Shown here: in pieces, positions 1 through 6,600 of the stretch | Layout: every line of letters starts with the position of its first letter | How positions within the stretch are numbered: position 1 is the first letter of the stretch | From: Chthoniobacterales bacterium | GTDB lineage: Bacteria; Verrucomicrobiota; Verrucomicrobiia; Chthoniobacterales; UBA10450 | Length of the DNA stretch: 21,614 nt | Direction of reading: 5' to 3' | Assembly: GCA_013812515.1 (NCBI GenBank) | Contig: JACCTI010000453.1 | Span: forward strand, 1 to 21,614 | Made by a program: the position numbers and the translations under genes | Notes under the pieces: generated by a model | The model's database searches: none | Seen by the model: only the letters and a program-made list of their open reading frames with translations | Told to the model about the DNA's origin: nothing

Positions 1-180
1 GACGAGGTGCAGCGTTTTCGCTGGAGCCTGCGCGAGCTGCCCGTGGTATCGCCGTTCTCGTTCGCGATCTACGCAAGCAAGATCAAGGAAACCATGATGC
101 TGGAGGATCCGGGCGCAGCGATCGAACGCATTTACGCAGAGATGTATGCGCGCGTGCGGGACGTGACGAAAGGAAGTTGA
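1..180 (+). CDS. C-terminal fragment of an unidentified protein
   Basis: The window opens inside a plus-strand reading frame in frame 1 that runs 59 codons to a TGA at 178-180. The visible tail is mostly helical, with a Pro-Val-Val-Ser-Pro turn followed by a charged helix rich in Glu, Arg, Met and Tyr. The pattern of a Ser-Pro-Phe segment followed by an acidic-basic terminal helix is loosely like the C-terminus of Lhr or ligase-associated DEXH helicases, but that is only an impression and I would not assign a function. The gene converges on the pilC-like remnant. No terminator hairpin is visible after its stop. Confidence 0.6.
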   Translation, partial: DEVQRFRWSLRELPVVSPFSFAIYASKIKETMMLEDPGAAIERIYAEMYARVRDVTKGS

Positions 181-184
181 GTCC

Positions 185-308
185 TTCGCGCTCGCGCTCG
201 TGCTCGCCCGCGATCGACGAACATAGAGCACGCTGAGCCGGACGTGATTTTCGGCAGATGCTCCAAGACGAGGACGAGGAGGAGGACGATCACGAGCACG
301 AGCACCAG
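185..308. repeat. GAGCAC/GAGGAC low-complexity inverted repeat
   Basis: This gene-free stretch starts with a CTCGCGCTCGTGCTCG tract (about 190-205) and ends with GAGCACGAGCAC (about 293-304). The two are nearly reverse complements, so the DNA could fold on itself over a spacer of about 90 bp. The middle contains a GAGGACGAGGAGGAGGAC run. Reading frames through it give artefactual Arg-Ala or Val-Leu dipeptide strings, which marks it as simple-sequence DNA rather than a gene. It lies between the 3' ends of two convergent genes, a usual place for such elements. Confidence 0.5.
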
Positions 309-374
309 TGGGAAAAACAAGAAATGGCGGATCTTGCGATCCACCCGCTCCCGCTTACCGAGCTGAGCTTCTCC

Positions 375-767
375 CTAGCTTTTGCCCTGTGTAACTACTT
401 CGTTCAGCTTGAAGATCGGCAGAGACATCGCGATCACGATCCCACCTACAATTACCCCAAGAAACATGATCAAGAGCGGTGCGATGAACGAGGCGAGAGC
501 GTCGAGCATTGCTTCGATTTCTTCGTCCCAGAATCCGCCATTTTCTCGAGCATCGTGTCGATCTTGCCAGTCGCTTCGCCCGCAGAAACCATGCGCAACA
601 TCATCGGTGGAAAGATCGGTTTTTTCGATAAACGCGACGGAGAGATTATCGCCTTTCTCCACTATCCGGCTGAAGAGCGGCGCAGTTGAACTGAGCTGCG
701 CGTGAGAAACGCACAATGCACTGAGCAGCGCCACCCCGCACATGATCTCGTTGAGACAAGTGGACAT
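375..767 (-). pseudogene. Frameshifted remnant of PilC/GspF-type inner-membrane protein
   Basis: The last 50 codons encode the hallmark C-terminus of the type IV pilus/type II secretion platform protein (T2SF family): an acidic WDEEIEAMLDAL helix, then the hydrophobic segment LLIMFLGVIVGGIVIAM, then LPIFKLNEVV. Just upstream the matching family sequence (PPMMLRMVSAGEATGKIDTM) sits in the next frame (about 533-610). Further upstream the family pattern (EKGDNLSVAF, EKTDL) returns to the first frame. So one frameshift falls near 609-618 and another, probably a lost T in GATTTCTGG, near 529-535. Only about a third of a 400-residue protein remains. Family proteins act as the inner-membrane platform of pilus or secretion machines; this copy cannot make a working one. 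A sequencing error could explain one shift, but not the truncation. Confidence 0.75.
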
Positions 768-875
768 AAGGTGATGTGAAGAAAAACTGCGGCAGTCCCT
801 AAGACAAAAAGCAGACCAGCCCTCTGAGACGCTTGGGAAGTGCAGTGCGTGCGCCCCGCGCGAAGAGACACCTGC

Positions 876-1538
876 CTATGACGCCGTCCGTGCGGCTTCG
901 ATGAAAGCCCGCATTCGTGCGTGATCTTTCTGCCCGGGTGCGCTCTCCACGCCAGTGGTTACATCCACACCGAACGGCCGCACTTCTCGCACTGCTCGCG
1001 TGACATTCTCCGGTGCGAGACCGCCGGCAAGAATAACGCGGTGCTGTGGGTGCGCCAGGATGAAACGCCGCGCCACCGTCCACGGGAATGTCTGGCCCGT
1101 GCCGCCGAAAGAATCGGCAGACGCGGAGTCGAGCACGATCCATTCGGTCGCATACGGGAAAACGTGCGGGAGCGAAGTCTCCGTGGTGACCGGAATCGCC
1201 TTGGCGAAGCGAATCCTCTCCTTTGCGAGTTGTGCGCAAAATTCCGGTGATTCACTGCCGTGCAATTGGAGTGCCGAGATGAACGGCAGACGCGCAACCG
1301 CGAGGGCTTCATCCAGGCTAGGGTTCACCATCACTGCAACTCTGCCAGTGTGCGCTGGAATTGCTTGGACCCATTCCGCCGCCCGCTCAAGATCTAGGTA
1401 ACGCTTGCTGCCGCGGAAACAATTTAATCCGAGCGCATCCGCGCCGGCTTGTACCGCAGCTTCGGCATCAGGTGCATTCGTGATGCCGCAAATCTTGATT
1501 CTCAAACGCCGAGGATTGGCTGGGTCGCCGCCGAACAC
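876..1538 (-). CDS. trpF: Phosphoribosylanthranilate isomerase (TrpF)
   Basis: TrpF isomerises N-(5'-phosphoribosyl)anthranilate to the carboxyphenylamino-deoxyribulose phosphate in cytoplasmic tryptophan synthesis. The (beta/alpha)8-barrel motifs are all present: KICGIT with the catalytic Cys17, VMVNP, LQLHG near 91-94, the LDS aspartate near 137 (likely general acid), GGTGQTFPW near 145-153, the phosphate-binding ILAGGLAPENV near 169-179, and GVDVTTGVE...PGQKD near the end. At 220 aa it is a normal single-domain length. The first codon is GTG with no evident Shine-Dalgarno. A TTG at 1505 would start exactly at (M)RIKICGIT and is a reasonable alternative giving 209 aa. No other trp gene is nearby, so it is detached from a trp operon here. 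Confidence 0.95.
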   Translation of the reverse strand: MFGGDPANPRRLRIKICGITNAPDAEAAVQAGADALGLNCFRGSKRYLDLERAAEWVQAIPAHTGRVAVMVNPSLDEALAVARLPFISALQLHGSESPEFCAQLAKERIRFAKAIPVTTETSLPHVFPYATEWIVLDSASADSFGGTGQTFPWTVARRFILAHPQHRVILAGGLAPENVTRAVREVRPFGVDVTTGVESAPGQKDHARMRAFIEAARTAS

Positions 1539-1579
1539 AGTGCAGGGTTCCGTGAGGTCAGGGTGTTCTCAAGTGCCAA

Positions 1580-1607
1580 GCGGCGGCTTGCTAAAACTTG
1601 CCGCCGC
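1580..1607. repeat. 8-bp perfect inverted repeat upstream of trpF
   Basis: GCGGCGGC at 1580-1587 pairs with GCCGCCGC at 1600-1607 across a 12-nt loop, in the gap between the holin-like gene and trpF. There is no T-run on either side, so it is not a canonical intrinsic terminator. It may be a Rho-dependent or mRNA-stabilising hairpin, or simply a GC-rich palindrome. Confidence 0.35.
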
Positions 1608-1656
1608 CACGTCGCTTCGAAAAGCGTGCGGCGGTGGTAAGCAGAGTGGCAGCACG

Positions 1657-2088
1657 TTATCTCCGCGTCCCTTCATCCGAGTCTACGACCCGTCCCTCTA
1701 CCGGTTTGATCTGCGTGTGATGGGTCAAGACATGCACACGGCCATCACTCCCGCGGAAGAACGCACTTAGCATCCAGCTGATGATTCCAATCACGATCGC
1801 CCCCCAAAACGCACTGCCGAAGCTGTCGACGTGAAATGACGGAACGAATGTCGGCACGAACAGGAGCATGAGGCCATTCACGACCAGAATGAAGATTCCG
1901 AGCGTGAACAGGATGAGCGGTGCACTTAGAAGAAGGAGAACGGGACGGACGAAAGCGTTTAGGATTCCGAGCAGAAGCGCTGCACTCAGTAAACCGCCCA
2001 AGCTGTCGTAGCGAATGCCGGGGTTAATTGCAGATGCGCCCATGACCGCGACGGTGGTAACCAACCAGCGGAAGATAAAGTGGCGCAC
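1657..2088 (-). CDS. Phage holin family 4-like (YvlD/PF04020) membrane protein
   Basis: The 143-aa product has four closely spaced hydrophobic segments and the family pattern: an N-terminal RHFIFRWLVTTVAV helix, ALLLGILNAFVRPVLLLL with the conserved Asn-x-x-x-Arg-Pro, then ILFTLGIFILVVNGLMLLFV, and a final helix ending at FFRG. A short polar tail follows. Despite the name, family members are usually chromosomal membrane proteins of unknown role and no lysis genes are nearby. I chose the GTG at 2086-2088 because homology begins there. The longer reading frame to 2235 adds a low-quality Arg/Ala-rich leader that would overlap the divergent gene start at 2192. Confidence 0.8.
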   Translation of the reverse strand: MRHFIFRWLVTTVAVMGASAINPGIRYDSLGGLLSAALLLGILNAFVRPVLLLLSAPLILFTLGIFILVVNGLMLLFVPTFVPSFHVDSFGSAFWGAIVIGIISWMLSAFFRGSDGRVHVLTHHTQIKPVEGRVVDSDEGTRR

Positions 2089-2191
2089 GCGCGCACCGTA
2101 CGCGCAAAGGCGTGCGGGACGCAAACGCTTGACGGAAAATCCGCTTGCAAAGGCGCTCGCCCCCGCTAATCGGTTGCGCACAATCACTCCA

Positions 2192-2569
2192 ATGACTCCG
2201 CGAAAAAATTCCAAGGACGAACAAAGAAACGGCAACGGCTCGGCGGAGCTTCAGGCGCCTGAAACGCGGACCCCTGAAGCTGCGCCGCGGCCAAAGAAGC
2301 AGACTCGCGTCGCGAAGGGCAATTCGGGCAAAGGCACCGCCTTGAAGAACGCGGGTAAAAAAGGCGCGGCGAAGAAAGTTGCCACGAAATCTAGCGTGCC
2401 CGGTCGTGCGGAAGAGAAGTATGAGCCATCCGACGCGGACATTCGACTTCGCGCTTACTTCATCGCGGAACGGCGCGTGCAGATGGCGTTACAAGGTGAT
2501 CCCGGAAAAGATTGGGTGGAGGCGCGGCAGCAGTTGCTGCAGGAAGCGTCGCGCCAGAGCGCGTCATAG
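2192..2569 (+). CDS. Small Lys/Ala-rich protein with C-terminal DUF2934-like domain
   Basis: The 125-aa product has two parts. Residues 1 to about 80 are low complexity and basic (repeated Lys-Lys, Ala-Lys and Gly-Lys, similar in style to histone H1 tails), so this part is probably disordered and could bind nucleic acid. Residues from about 83 on form a compact domain beginning DADIRLRAYFIAERR and containing DWVEARQQLL. That matches the IRxRAY...W..A pattern of DUF2934, a short domain of unknown function. The reading frame is open further upstream (to 2015), but that part lies antisense to the holin-like gene, so the ATG at 2192 is preferred. I see no strong ribosome-binding site or promoter. 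Confidence 0.7.
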   Translation: MTPRKNSKDEQRNGNGSAELQAPETRTPEAAPRPKKQTRVAKGNSGKGTALKNAGKKGAAKKVATKSSVPGRAEEKYEPSDADIRLRAYFIAERRVQMALQGDPGKDWVEARQQLLQEASRQSAS

Positions 2570-2772
2570 GGGTGGGCGTATTCAGCGACGAACACGCACG
2601 TTCATTCCCGCGTCGGCGAAGTATCCCCTTCGCACGAGAACGGACAAGCGTCTGGCGGGTGACGCGCAATCGGGCAACATCGTCCTCTAGAGCATGGATG
2701 CGCTTGCCTTGGTCTCCGGCACCAAGTAACTGAACGCTTGCGGGGACGCTCCCGGAGTTTCAAGCTTCTCCA
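2570..2772. other. 203-bp gap without recognisable gene
   Basis: Between the DUF2934-like gene and the 80-aa ORF I find no supported coding frame, tRNA-like cloverleaf or strong hairpin. A weak GGGA-CGC-TCCC stem lies near 2742-2752, and a GGAG at about 2754-2757 may serve the following ATG, although its roughly 15-nt spacing is long. The promoter for the next gene may lie here but cannot be placed with confidence. Confidence 0.3.
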
Positions 2773-3015
2773 ATGCGGGAAATTTCTGCGCAGCTCGCAG
2801 CCGCCCTTCGCGAGCGGATCGGCATCATCCGCGATGAAGAGAGCCGTCGCGATCCAATAAAGCACACCACCCGCTTGCAGGTCGTCTCCGAGCGCATCGA
2901 AGCGCTCGCGCGCCAAATGCCAGCGGACATCAATCCGCAGCTGCGTCACTTCTTGGAGCGACGCAGCTACTCGAAAGCGCTCGAATTCATAGAGGCGCGA
3001 GTGCCAGGCGCCTGA
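2773..3015 (+). CDS. Conserved-looking 80-aa hypothetical protein
   Basis: This short plus-strand ORF runs from an ATG to a TGA at 3013-3015 and converges on rpsD, 53 bp away. The protein is predicted nearly all helical and highly charged: an N-terminal helix with ISAQLAAALRERIGII, a long Glu/Arg helix, then NPQLRHFLERRSYSKALEFI. No cysteines, membrane segments or signal peptide are seen. The clean amphipathic pattern and lack of low complexity support a real protein. I do not recognise a named family, and no function is proposed. A GGAG about 15 nt upstream is a poor ribosome-binding site. Confidence 0.6.
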   Translation: MREISAQLAAALRERIGIIRDEESRRDPIKHTTRLQVVSERIEALARQMPADINPQLRHFLERRSYSKALEFIEARVPGA

Positions 3016-3068
3016 CCCGTGGTCCTATTCCTCCCGTGTAGCGAGGGCTGACACAGCGCCGCTGCGAA

Positions 3069-3680
3069 TCAGCGCGAGTACAACTCGACGATCAACTGCT
3101 CGTTCACCATCGGCTGCATTTCGTCGCGCGCTGGAATGCGCGCTACTTTTCCTGTCATCGCATCACGATCTGCGACGAGCCAATCCGGCACTGGCGCAAT
3201 CTGCGTAAGCTCGAGATTTCGCAAAGCTAGCTGCCGCGATTTCGGCTTGTCTTTGATTCTCACCTCGTCGCCTGCTTTCACATTGAACGAAGCGATGTTT
3301 ACGCTCCGGCCATTGACCTGCACATGACCATGCGAAACCAACTGACGAGCGCCGCTCCGCGTATTCGCCAGGCCGAGACGGAAGACGACGTTGTCGAGTC
3401 GGGTCTCAAGGAGTTGCAAAAGCGTTTCGCCGGTGACGCCGCGTCGTTGCAGCGCCGTGTGGAAAATGCGTCGGAATTGTTTCTCGAGCAGGCCGTACTG
3501 GTAGCGCAGCTTTTGTTTCTCGCCCAGCGCGACCGCATAATCCGACTGCTTGCGCCGTGAGCCTTTCGGCCCATGCATGCCGGGAGGATAATTCTTTCGC
3601 TCGAGAGCTTTCGCTGGTCCGAAAAGCGGCACGCCATAGCGGCGGCTGACTTTGGTTTTTGGTCCGGTGTATCTGCCCAT
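3069..3680 (-). CDS. rpsD: 30S ribosomal protein S4
   Basis: S4 is a primary 16S rRNA-binding protein that nucleates assembly of the 30S body; in many bacteria it also represses the alpha operon. The 203-aa sequence begins MGRYTGPKTKVSRRYG and contains YPPGMHGPKG, the S4 RNA-binding domain (about 92-155: LETRLDNVVFRLGLANTRSGARQLVSHGHV), and ends in VELYSR. The N-terminal part has no zinc-binding cysteines, so this is the zinc-free form. It is the last gene of the minus-strand cluster. rpoA and rplQ, which often follow, are absent: the next downstream DNA is the convergent 80-aa ORF. No T-tract terminator is evident, only a 5-bp stem overlapping the stop codon. Confidence 0.98.
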   Translation of the reverse strand: MGRYTGPKTKVSRRYGVPLFGPAKALERKNYPPGMHGPKGSRRKQSDYAVALGEKQKLRYQYGLLEKQFRRIFHTALQRRGVTGETLLQLLETRLDNVVFRLGLANTRSGARQLVSHGHVQVNGRSVNIASFNVKAGDEVRIKDKPKSRQLALRNLELTQIAPVPDWLVADRDAMTGKVARIPARDEMQPMVNEQLIVELYSR

Positions 3681-3740
3681 TCGGTAGGTGGATAGTTAAG
3701 GGTTTACTCGCGAAGCTTGGGAGGTTGACAGTTGAGAGGC

Positions 3741-4355
3741 TCAGACGCGGCGCTGCTTGGGAGGCCGGCAACCGTTGTGCGGAACCGGCGTGACGTCGCG
3801 GATTACCGTGAGATCCAGTCCAATGGCCTGGAGAGCACGAACCGCGGATTCACGACCAGCACCTGGTCCGCGAACCAGCACTTCCACTTCCTTAAGCCCA
3901 TGGCCCATCGCCTGACGCGATGCGTCCTGCGCCACCATCTGGGCTGCGTAGGCGGTGCTTTTCCGCGAGCCTTTGAAACCAACTTTGCCGGCGCTCGACC
4001 AGCCAATAACGTTTCCATTCAGATCCGTGATCGTGACAATAGTGTTGTTGAAAGTCGAAAGCACGTGAGCAACGCCGGAGTGCACGTTCTTGCTGCCCTT
4101 TGCCTTGATGATTTTCGGCTTCTCGACGTCATTCGGGTCGAGCGAGAGATTCTCTTTAACAGGTTCTGGAGCGGCTTCTTCCTTCTTCGACTTTGCTGTT
4201 TTCTTCGCGGGCTTCGGCGCACCGGCTGCGCGAGCGGCAGCGCTGTTTGCTGGTGCGTCGACAGCTGAGGACAACGCCTCTGACGCACCAGGCTCTGCTA
4301 CCGCAGGCTCGGCCTTTTTCTCCTTTGCCGGCTTGTTCTCCTCAGGGTCTGCCAT
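3741..4355 (-). CDS. rpsK: 30S ribosomal protein S11 with long N-terminal extension
   Basis: The C-terminal 120 residues are typical S11, a platform protein near the mRNA exit and Shine-Dalgarno helix: VAHVLSTFNNTIVTITDLNG, GFKGSRKSTAYAAQ, GPGAGRESAVRAL, and the end VTPVPHNGCRPPKQRRV. They are preceded by about 80 residues of Ala/Glu/Lys/Pro-rich sequence (MADPEENKPAKEKKAEPAVA and on, with AKKTAKSKKEEAAPE), which bacterial S11 (about 125-130 aa) normally lacks. The ATG at 4353-4355 is the only Met before the core, and the frame is open throughout, so the extension is probably translated. No clear Shine-Dalgarno is seen. A start at a non-ATG codon nearer the core cannot be excluded. Confidence 0.95.
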   Translation of the reverse strand: MADPEENKPAKEKKAEPAVAEPGASEALSSAVDAPANSAAARAAGAPKPAKKTAKSKKEEAAPEPVKENLSLDPNDVEKPKIIKAKGSKNVHSGVAHVLSTFNNTIVTITDLNGNVIGWSSAGKVGFKGSRKSTAYAAQMVAQDASRQAMGHGLKEVEVLVRGPGAGRESAVRALQAIGLDLTVIRDVTPVPHNGCRPPKQRRV

Positions 4356-4382
4356 AATCGAATTTAATGCTCAGTTCCGCGG

Positions 4383-4778
4383 CTAGGTCTTGCCGGCTTT
4401 TGCGTCCTTGTTCCTGATCACCCCAACAGTTTTACGGGGACCCTTGCGCGTGCGCGCGTTCGTCGATGTGCGTTGACCACGCACCGGCAAACCGCGCCGA
4501 TGCCGAATACCGCGATAACAATTAATCGCCTGCAAGCGCTTAAGATTGCTCTGCAGCTCTCGGCGAAGATCACCTTCGATCAGCAGTTTGTTGCCAGTGA
4601 TGGCGTGAATGATGTCATTTAGCTGCTGCGGCGAGAGATCTTTTGCGCGCAGATTCGGATCAAGGTTGGTCTGCTCGAGCACGCGTTTCGCCGTCGCCGG
4701 ACCGATCCCGTAAATATAGGTGAGGGAAGCTTCGATGCGCTTCTCCGAGGGAATTTCTACTCCAAGTAAACGTGGCAT
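4383..4778 (-). CDS. rpsM: 30S ribosomal protein S13
   Basis: S13 sits in the 30S head and contacts 50S (bridges B1a/B1b) and P-site tRNA. The 131-aa product starts MPRLLGVEIP, has the helix-two-turn-helix region IYGIGPATAKRVLEQ, CYRGIRHRRGLPVRGQRT, and the basic tail NARTRKGPRKTVG. The start is set by an AAGGA Shine-Dalgarno on the minus strand (plus-strand 4788-4792), 9 nt from the ATG at 4778. The open frame upstream to 4877 overlaps rpmJ and is not used. It lies 23 nt after rpmJ and 27 nt before rpsK, consistent with one transcript. Confidence 0.98.
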   Translation of the reverse strand: MPRLLGVEIPSEKRIEASLTYIYGIGPATAKRVLEQTNLDPNLRAKDLSPQQLNDIIHAITGNKLLIEGDLRRELQSNLKRLQAINCYRGIRHRRGLPVRGQRTSTNARTRKGPRKTVGVIRNKDAKAGKT

Positions 4779-4801
4779 CGTATTTCGTCCTTCTTCTTTC
4801 G

Positions 4802-4915
4802 TTAGCCCTGGCGCTGTTTGTGACGCGGGTTCTTGCAAATCACGCGGACAACATTCTTGCGCTTTACGATCTTGCACGCTTCACAAAGTCTTTTTACTGA
4901 GGGTCGCACTTTCAT
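4802..4915 (-). CDS. rpmJ: 50S ribosomal protein L36
   Basis: This 37-codon gene reads MKVRPSVKRLCEACKIVKRK and then ends in CKNPRHKQRQG before a TAA. Cys11, Cys14, Cys27 and His32 form the CxxC...C....H zinc ribbon of the zinc-dependent (C+) L36 type. L36 is a small late-assembly protein of the large subunit. It lies directly before rpsM, as is usual. infA, which often separates map from rpmJ, is absent. The start codon is only 20 nt downstream of a strong terminator hairpin, so expression needs either readthrough or a promoter whose transcript passes the hairpin. Confidence 0.97.
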   Translation of the reverse strand: MKVRPSVKRLCEACKIVKRKNVVRVICKNPRHKQRQG

Positions 4916-4935
4916 AGGTGAAACCGCCGCGAGAC

Positions 4936-4959
4936 AAAAAACGCGGAGGTGACTCCGCG
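4936..4959 (-). terminator. Intrinsic terminator (or attenuator) between map and rpmJ
   Basis: Read on the minus strand, CGCGGAG-TCAC-CTCCGCG forms a perfect 7-bp GC-rich stem with a 4-nt loop (plus-strand 4942-4959), followed at once by six T (4936-4941). This is the clearest Rho-independent terminator in the window. It lies 118 bp after the map stop codon and 20 bp before the rpmJ ATG. A shorter alternative stem, GTGAC...GTCAC, overlaps the 5' arm and is mutually exclusive with it, which hints at attenuation, but that part is speculative. Confidence 0.75.
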
Positions 4960-5077
4960 CTGTCACTACCGGCGAAGGTCGTCCGCCACTCCGGCGATCG
5001 TAAGGAGGGAGATAGTTAGCAGAAGTTTCAGGTGCCGCAAGATCGGACCGCGCCTATTTTCGCCTTCCCTCACGGGC

Positions 5078-5854
5078 TTATTTCAGCTGCGTCTTTCCCG
5101 GTGCCGTCAGGATCTCGGGCTTGCCGCGGGTAATCAGAACGGTGTGCTCGAAATGTGCCGACGGCATTCCGTCGCCTGTGCAAACGGTCCAGCCGTCGTC
5201 CAGCAACCGGACGATTGCGGTGCCGGCGTTGATCATTGGCTCGATCGCGAGCGTCATCCCGGCCTTCAAACGCGGACCGCTTCCACGCTTGCCGTAATTT
5301 GGAATCTGCGGCTCCTCGTGCAGCTTGCGGCCCACGCCGTGACCCACAAATTCACGCACCACCGCAAAGCGATGGCTGATCGCCTCGTCTTCCACAGCCG
5401 CGCAAATATCGCCGAGCCGGGTGCCTTCTGAAGCGAGCCCAATCGCGCGCCGAAGTGCGTTCTCCGTGACCCGCAAAAGTCTCTCGGTCCCTTCGTCGAT
5501 CATGCCGACCGCCACGGTGGAGGCGGTATCGCCGACCCAGCCCCCTTCGATCACGCCGATATCCAGCTTAACGATGTCGCCATACTGGATGCGCCGCTGG
5601 CTGCCAATGCCATGGACAATCTCGTCATTTAGCGAGATGCAGATGTTTCCGGGGAAGACGCGATGTCCGAGGCGATATCCCAAGAACGCGCTCTTCACCC
5701 CCGCGTCCTGCATCAAATCGGCGGCGGCTTCATCCACCTCCTTTGTGGAAATCCCCGGCCGCACCAGCTCGGCTACTCGCTCGAGAATCTCGCTCGCCGT
5801 TCGGCAAGCCTGCCTCATTTTCTCGATCTCTCTCGCGCTCTTGATCGGAATCAT
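5078..5854 (-). CDS. map: Methionine aminopeptidase, type I
   Basis: The enzyme removes the initiator Met from nascent proteins at the ribosome. All five di-metal ligands are present: Asp98 (KLDIG), Asp109 (VGDTAST), His172 (GHGVGRKLHEEP), Glu205 (AIEPMIN) and Glu236 (FEHTVLIT). The substrate-binding His81 (IVHGIG) is also present. The 258-aa length is that of the simple type Ia form, without the N-terminal zinc-finger/SH3-like linker or type II insert. The ATG overlaps the adk stop by 4 nt, so it is translationally coupled to adk in the usual secY-adk-map order. Confidence 0.97.
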   Translation of the reverse strand: MIPIKSAREIEKMRQACRTASEILERVAELVRPGISTKEVDEAAADLMQDAGVKSAFLGYRLGHRVFPGNICISLNDEIVHGIGSQRRIQYGDIVKLDIGVIEGGWVGDTASTVAVGMIDEGTERLLRVTENALRRAIGLASEGTRLGDICAAVEDEAISHRFAVVREFVGHGVGRKLHEEPQIPNYGKRGSGPRLKAGMTLAIEPMINAGTAIVRLLDDGWTVCTGDGMPSAHFEHTVLITRGKPEILTAPGKTQLK

Positions 5855-6504
5855 GCCGCCTGTTCCATCAGACGCGTGAGGTCAGCGAAAATCGCCTCAC
5901 GCTCGCGATTCCCATCAACCCTGCGTAGCGCGCCGAGTTTTTGGTAAAAATCAGCCAGCGGCTGCGTTTTGGCGTTGAACTCAGCCAGCCGATGCTGAAG
6001 CACGGCGGCGTCATCATCTGTTCGCCGCACCAGCGGGCCATCGCAGTATGGGCAGATTGGCCGCTCCGCGAAAACCGCGCTGCTCGCACTGGTGGTGAAG
6101 CCACAGGATTGGCATTGCAGCCGGCTCGAGATGCGGTCCGTGATCGTTTGTTCTGAAACGTCCAACCAGATGGCGAGATCAAGCGGAGTCCGATGGCGCT
6201 GCAAAATTTGCTGCAAGCTTTCCGCCTGCGGAGTGGTGCGCGGGAAACCATCGAAAACAAAACCGTGTCCTCCGTGCAAACGCAGCCAGTCTTCAATCAA
6301 ACCAACAATGATTTTGTCCGGCACCAAGTCTCCGCGCTGCGCGGCTTCCGCGGTTTCAATCCCAAGCGGAGTGCCCAGATCTCTTTCTCGCCGTAGAATT
6401 GCGCCCGGCGATGTCACAGGAATACCGAAGTGCCGCGTGATCATCTCCGCCTGCGTCCCTTTGCCGGAACCGGGCGCACCGAGAAGCACAAGTCGCCTTC
6501 TCAC
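5851..6504 (-). CDS. adk: Adenylate kinase, zinc-LID form
   Basis: Adk catalyses ATP + AMP = 2 ADP. The P-loop is GAPGSGKGT (9-17), DGFPRT lies at 85-90, and the LID has two Cys pairs (Cys131/134 and Cys151/154) for a structural zinc. The Arg-Arg-Thr-Asp-Asp (about 160-164) and the Arg at HRL follow. It is odd that the AMP-binding segment usually written STGDxLR reads TSPGAILR, with the acidic residue lost and a Pro inserted, so AMP binding may be altered. The length (217 aa) is normal. It follows secY after 96 bp and overlaps map by 4 nt. Confidence 0.93.
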   Translation of the reverse strand: MRRRLVLLGAPGSGKGTQAEMITRHFGIPVTSPGAILRRERDLGTPLGIETAEAAQRGDLVPDKIIVGLIEDWLRLHGGHGFVFDGFPRTTPQAESLQQILQRHRTPLDLAIWLDVSEQTITDRISSRLQCQSCGFTTSASSAVFAERPICPYCDGPLVRRTDDDAAVLQHRLAEFNAKTQPLADFYQKLGALRRVDGNREREAIFADLTRLMEQAA

Positions 6505-6600
6505 TGTGGCGCGAGCTTCCAGCCTACGTGTTTATTCGCACGCAAGGTATTAGCTTGCGCGACTTTCTCCTGCCAAGCCCACTCCGCGATCCCAGACATG

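Noticed and set aside
782..796. Possible terminator after trpF (ACTG-CCG-CAGT then T5 on the minus strand)
   Set aside because: The stem is only 4 bp, too weak to call; it may contribute but is not convincing.
2129..2134. TTGACG as a -35 promoter element before the DUF2934-like gene
   Set aside because: No acceptable -10 at 16-18 bp spacing.
2015..2191. Longer start for the DUF2934-like gene
   Set aside because: It is antisense to the holin-like gene and has no domain similarity.
4779..4877. Longer rpsM start
   Set aside because: It overlaps rpmJ in another frame, and a good AAGGA Shine-Dalgarno supports the internal ATG.
6541..6559. CGCAAG...CTTGCG hairpin between secY and adk
   Set aside because: 6-bp stem without a T-tract in a normal intercistronic gap; probably chance.
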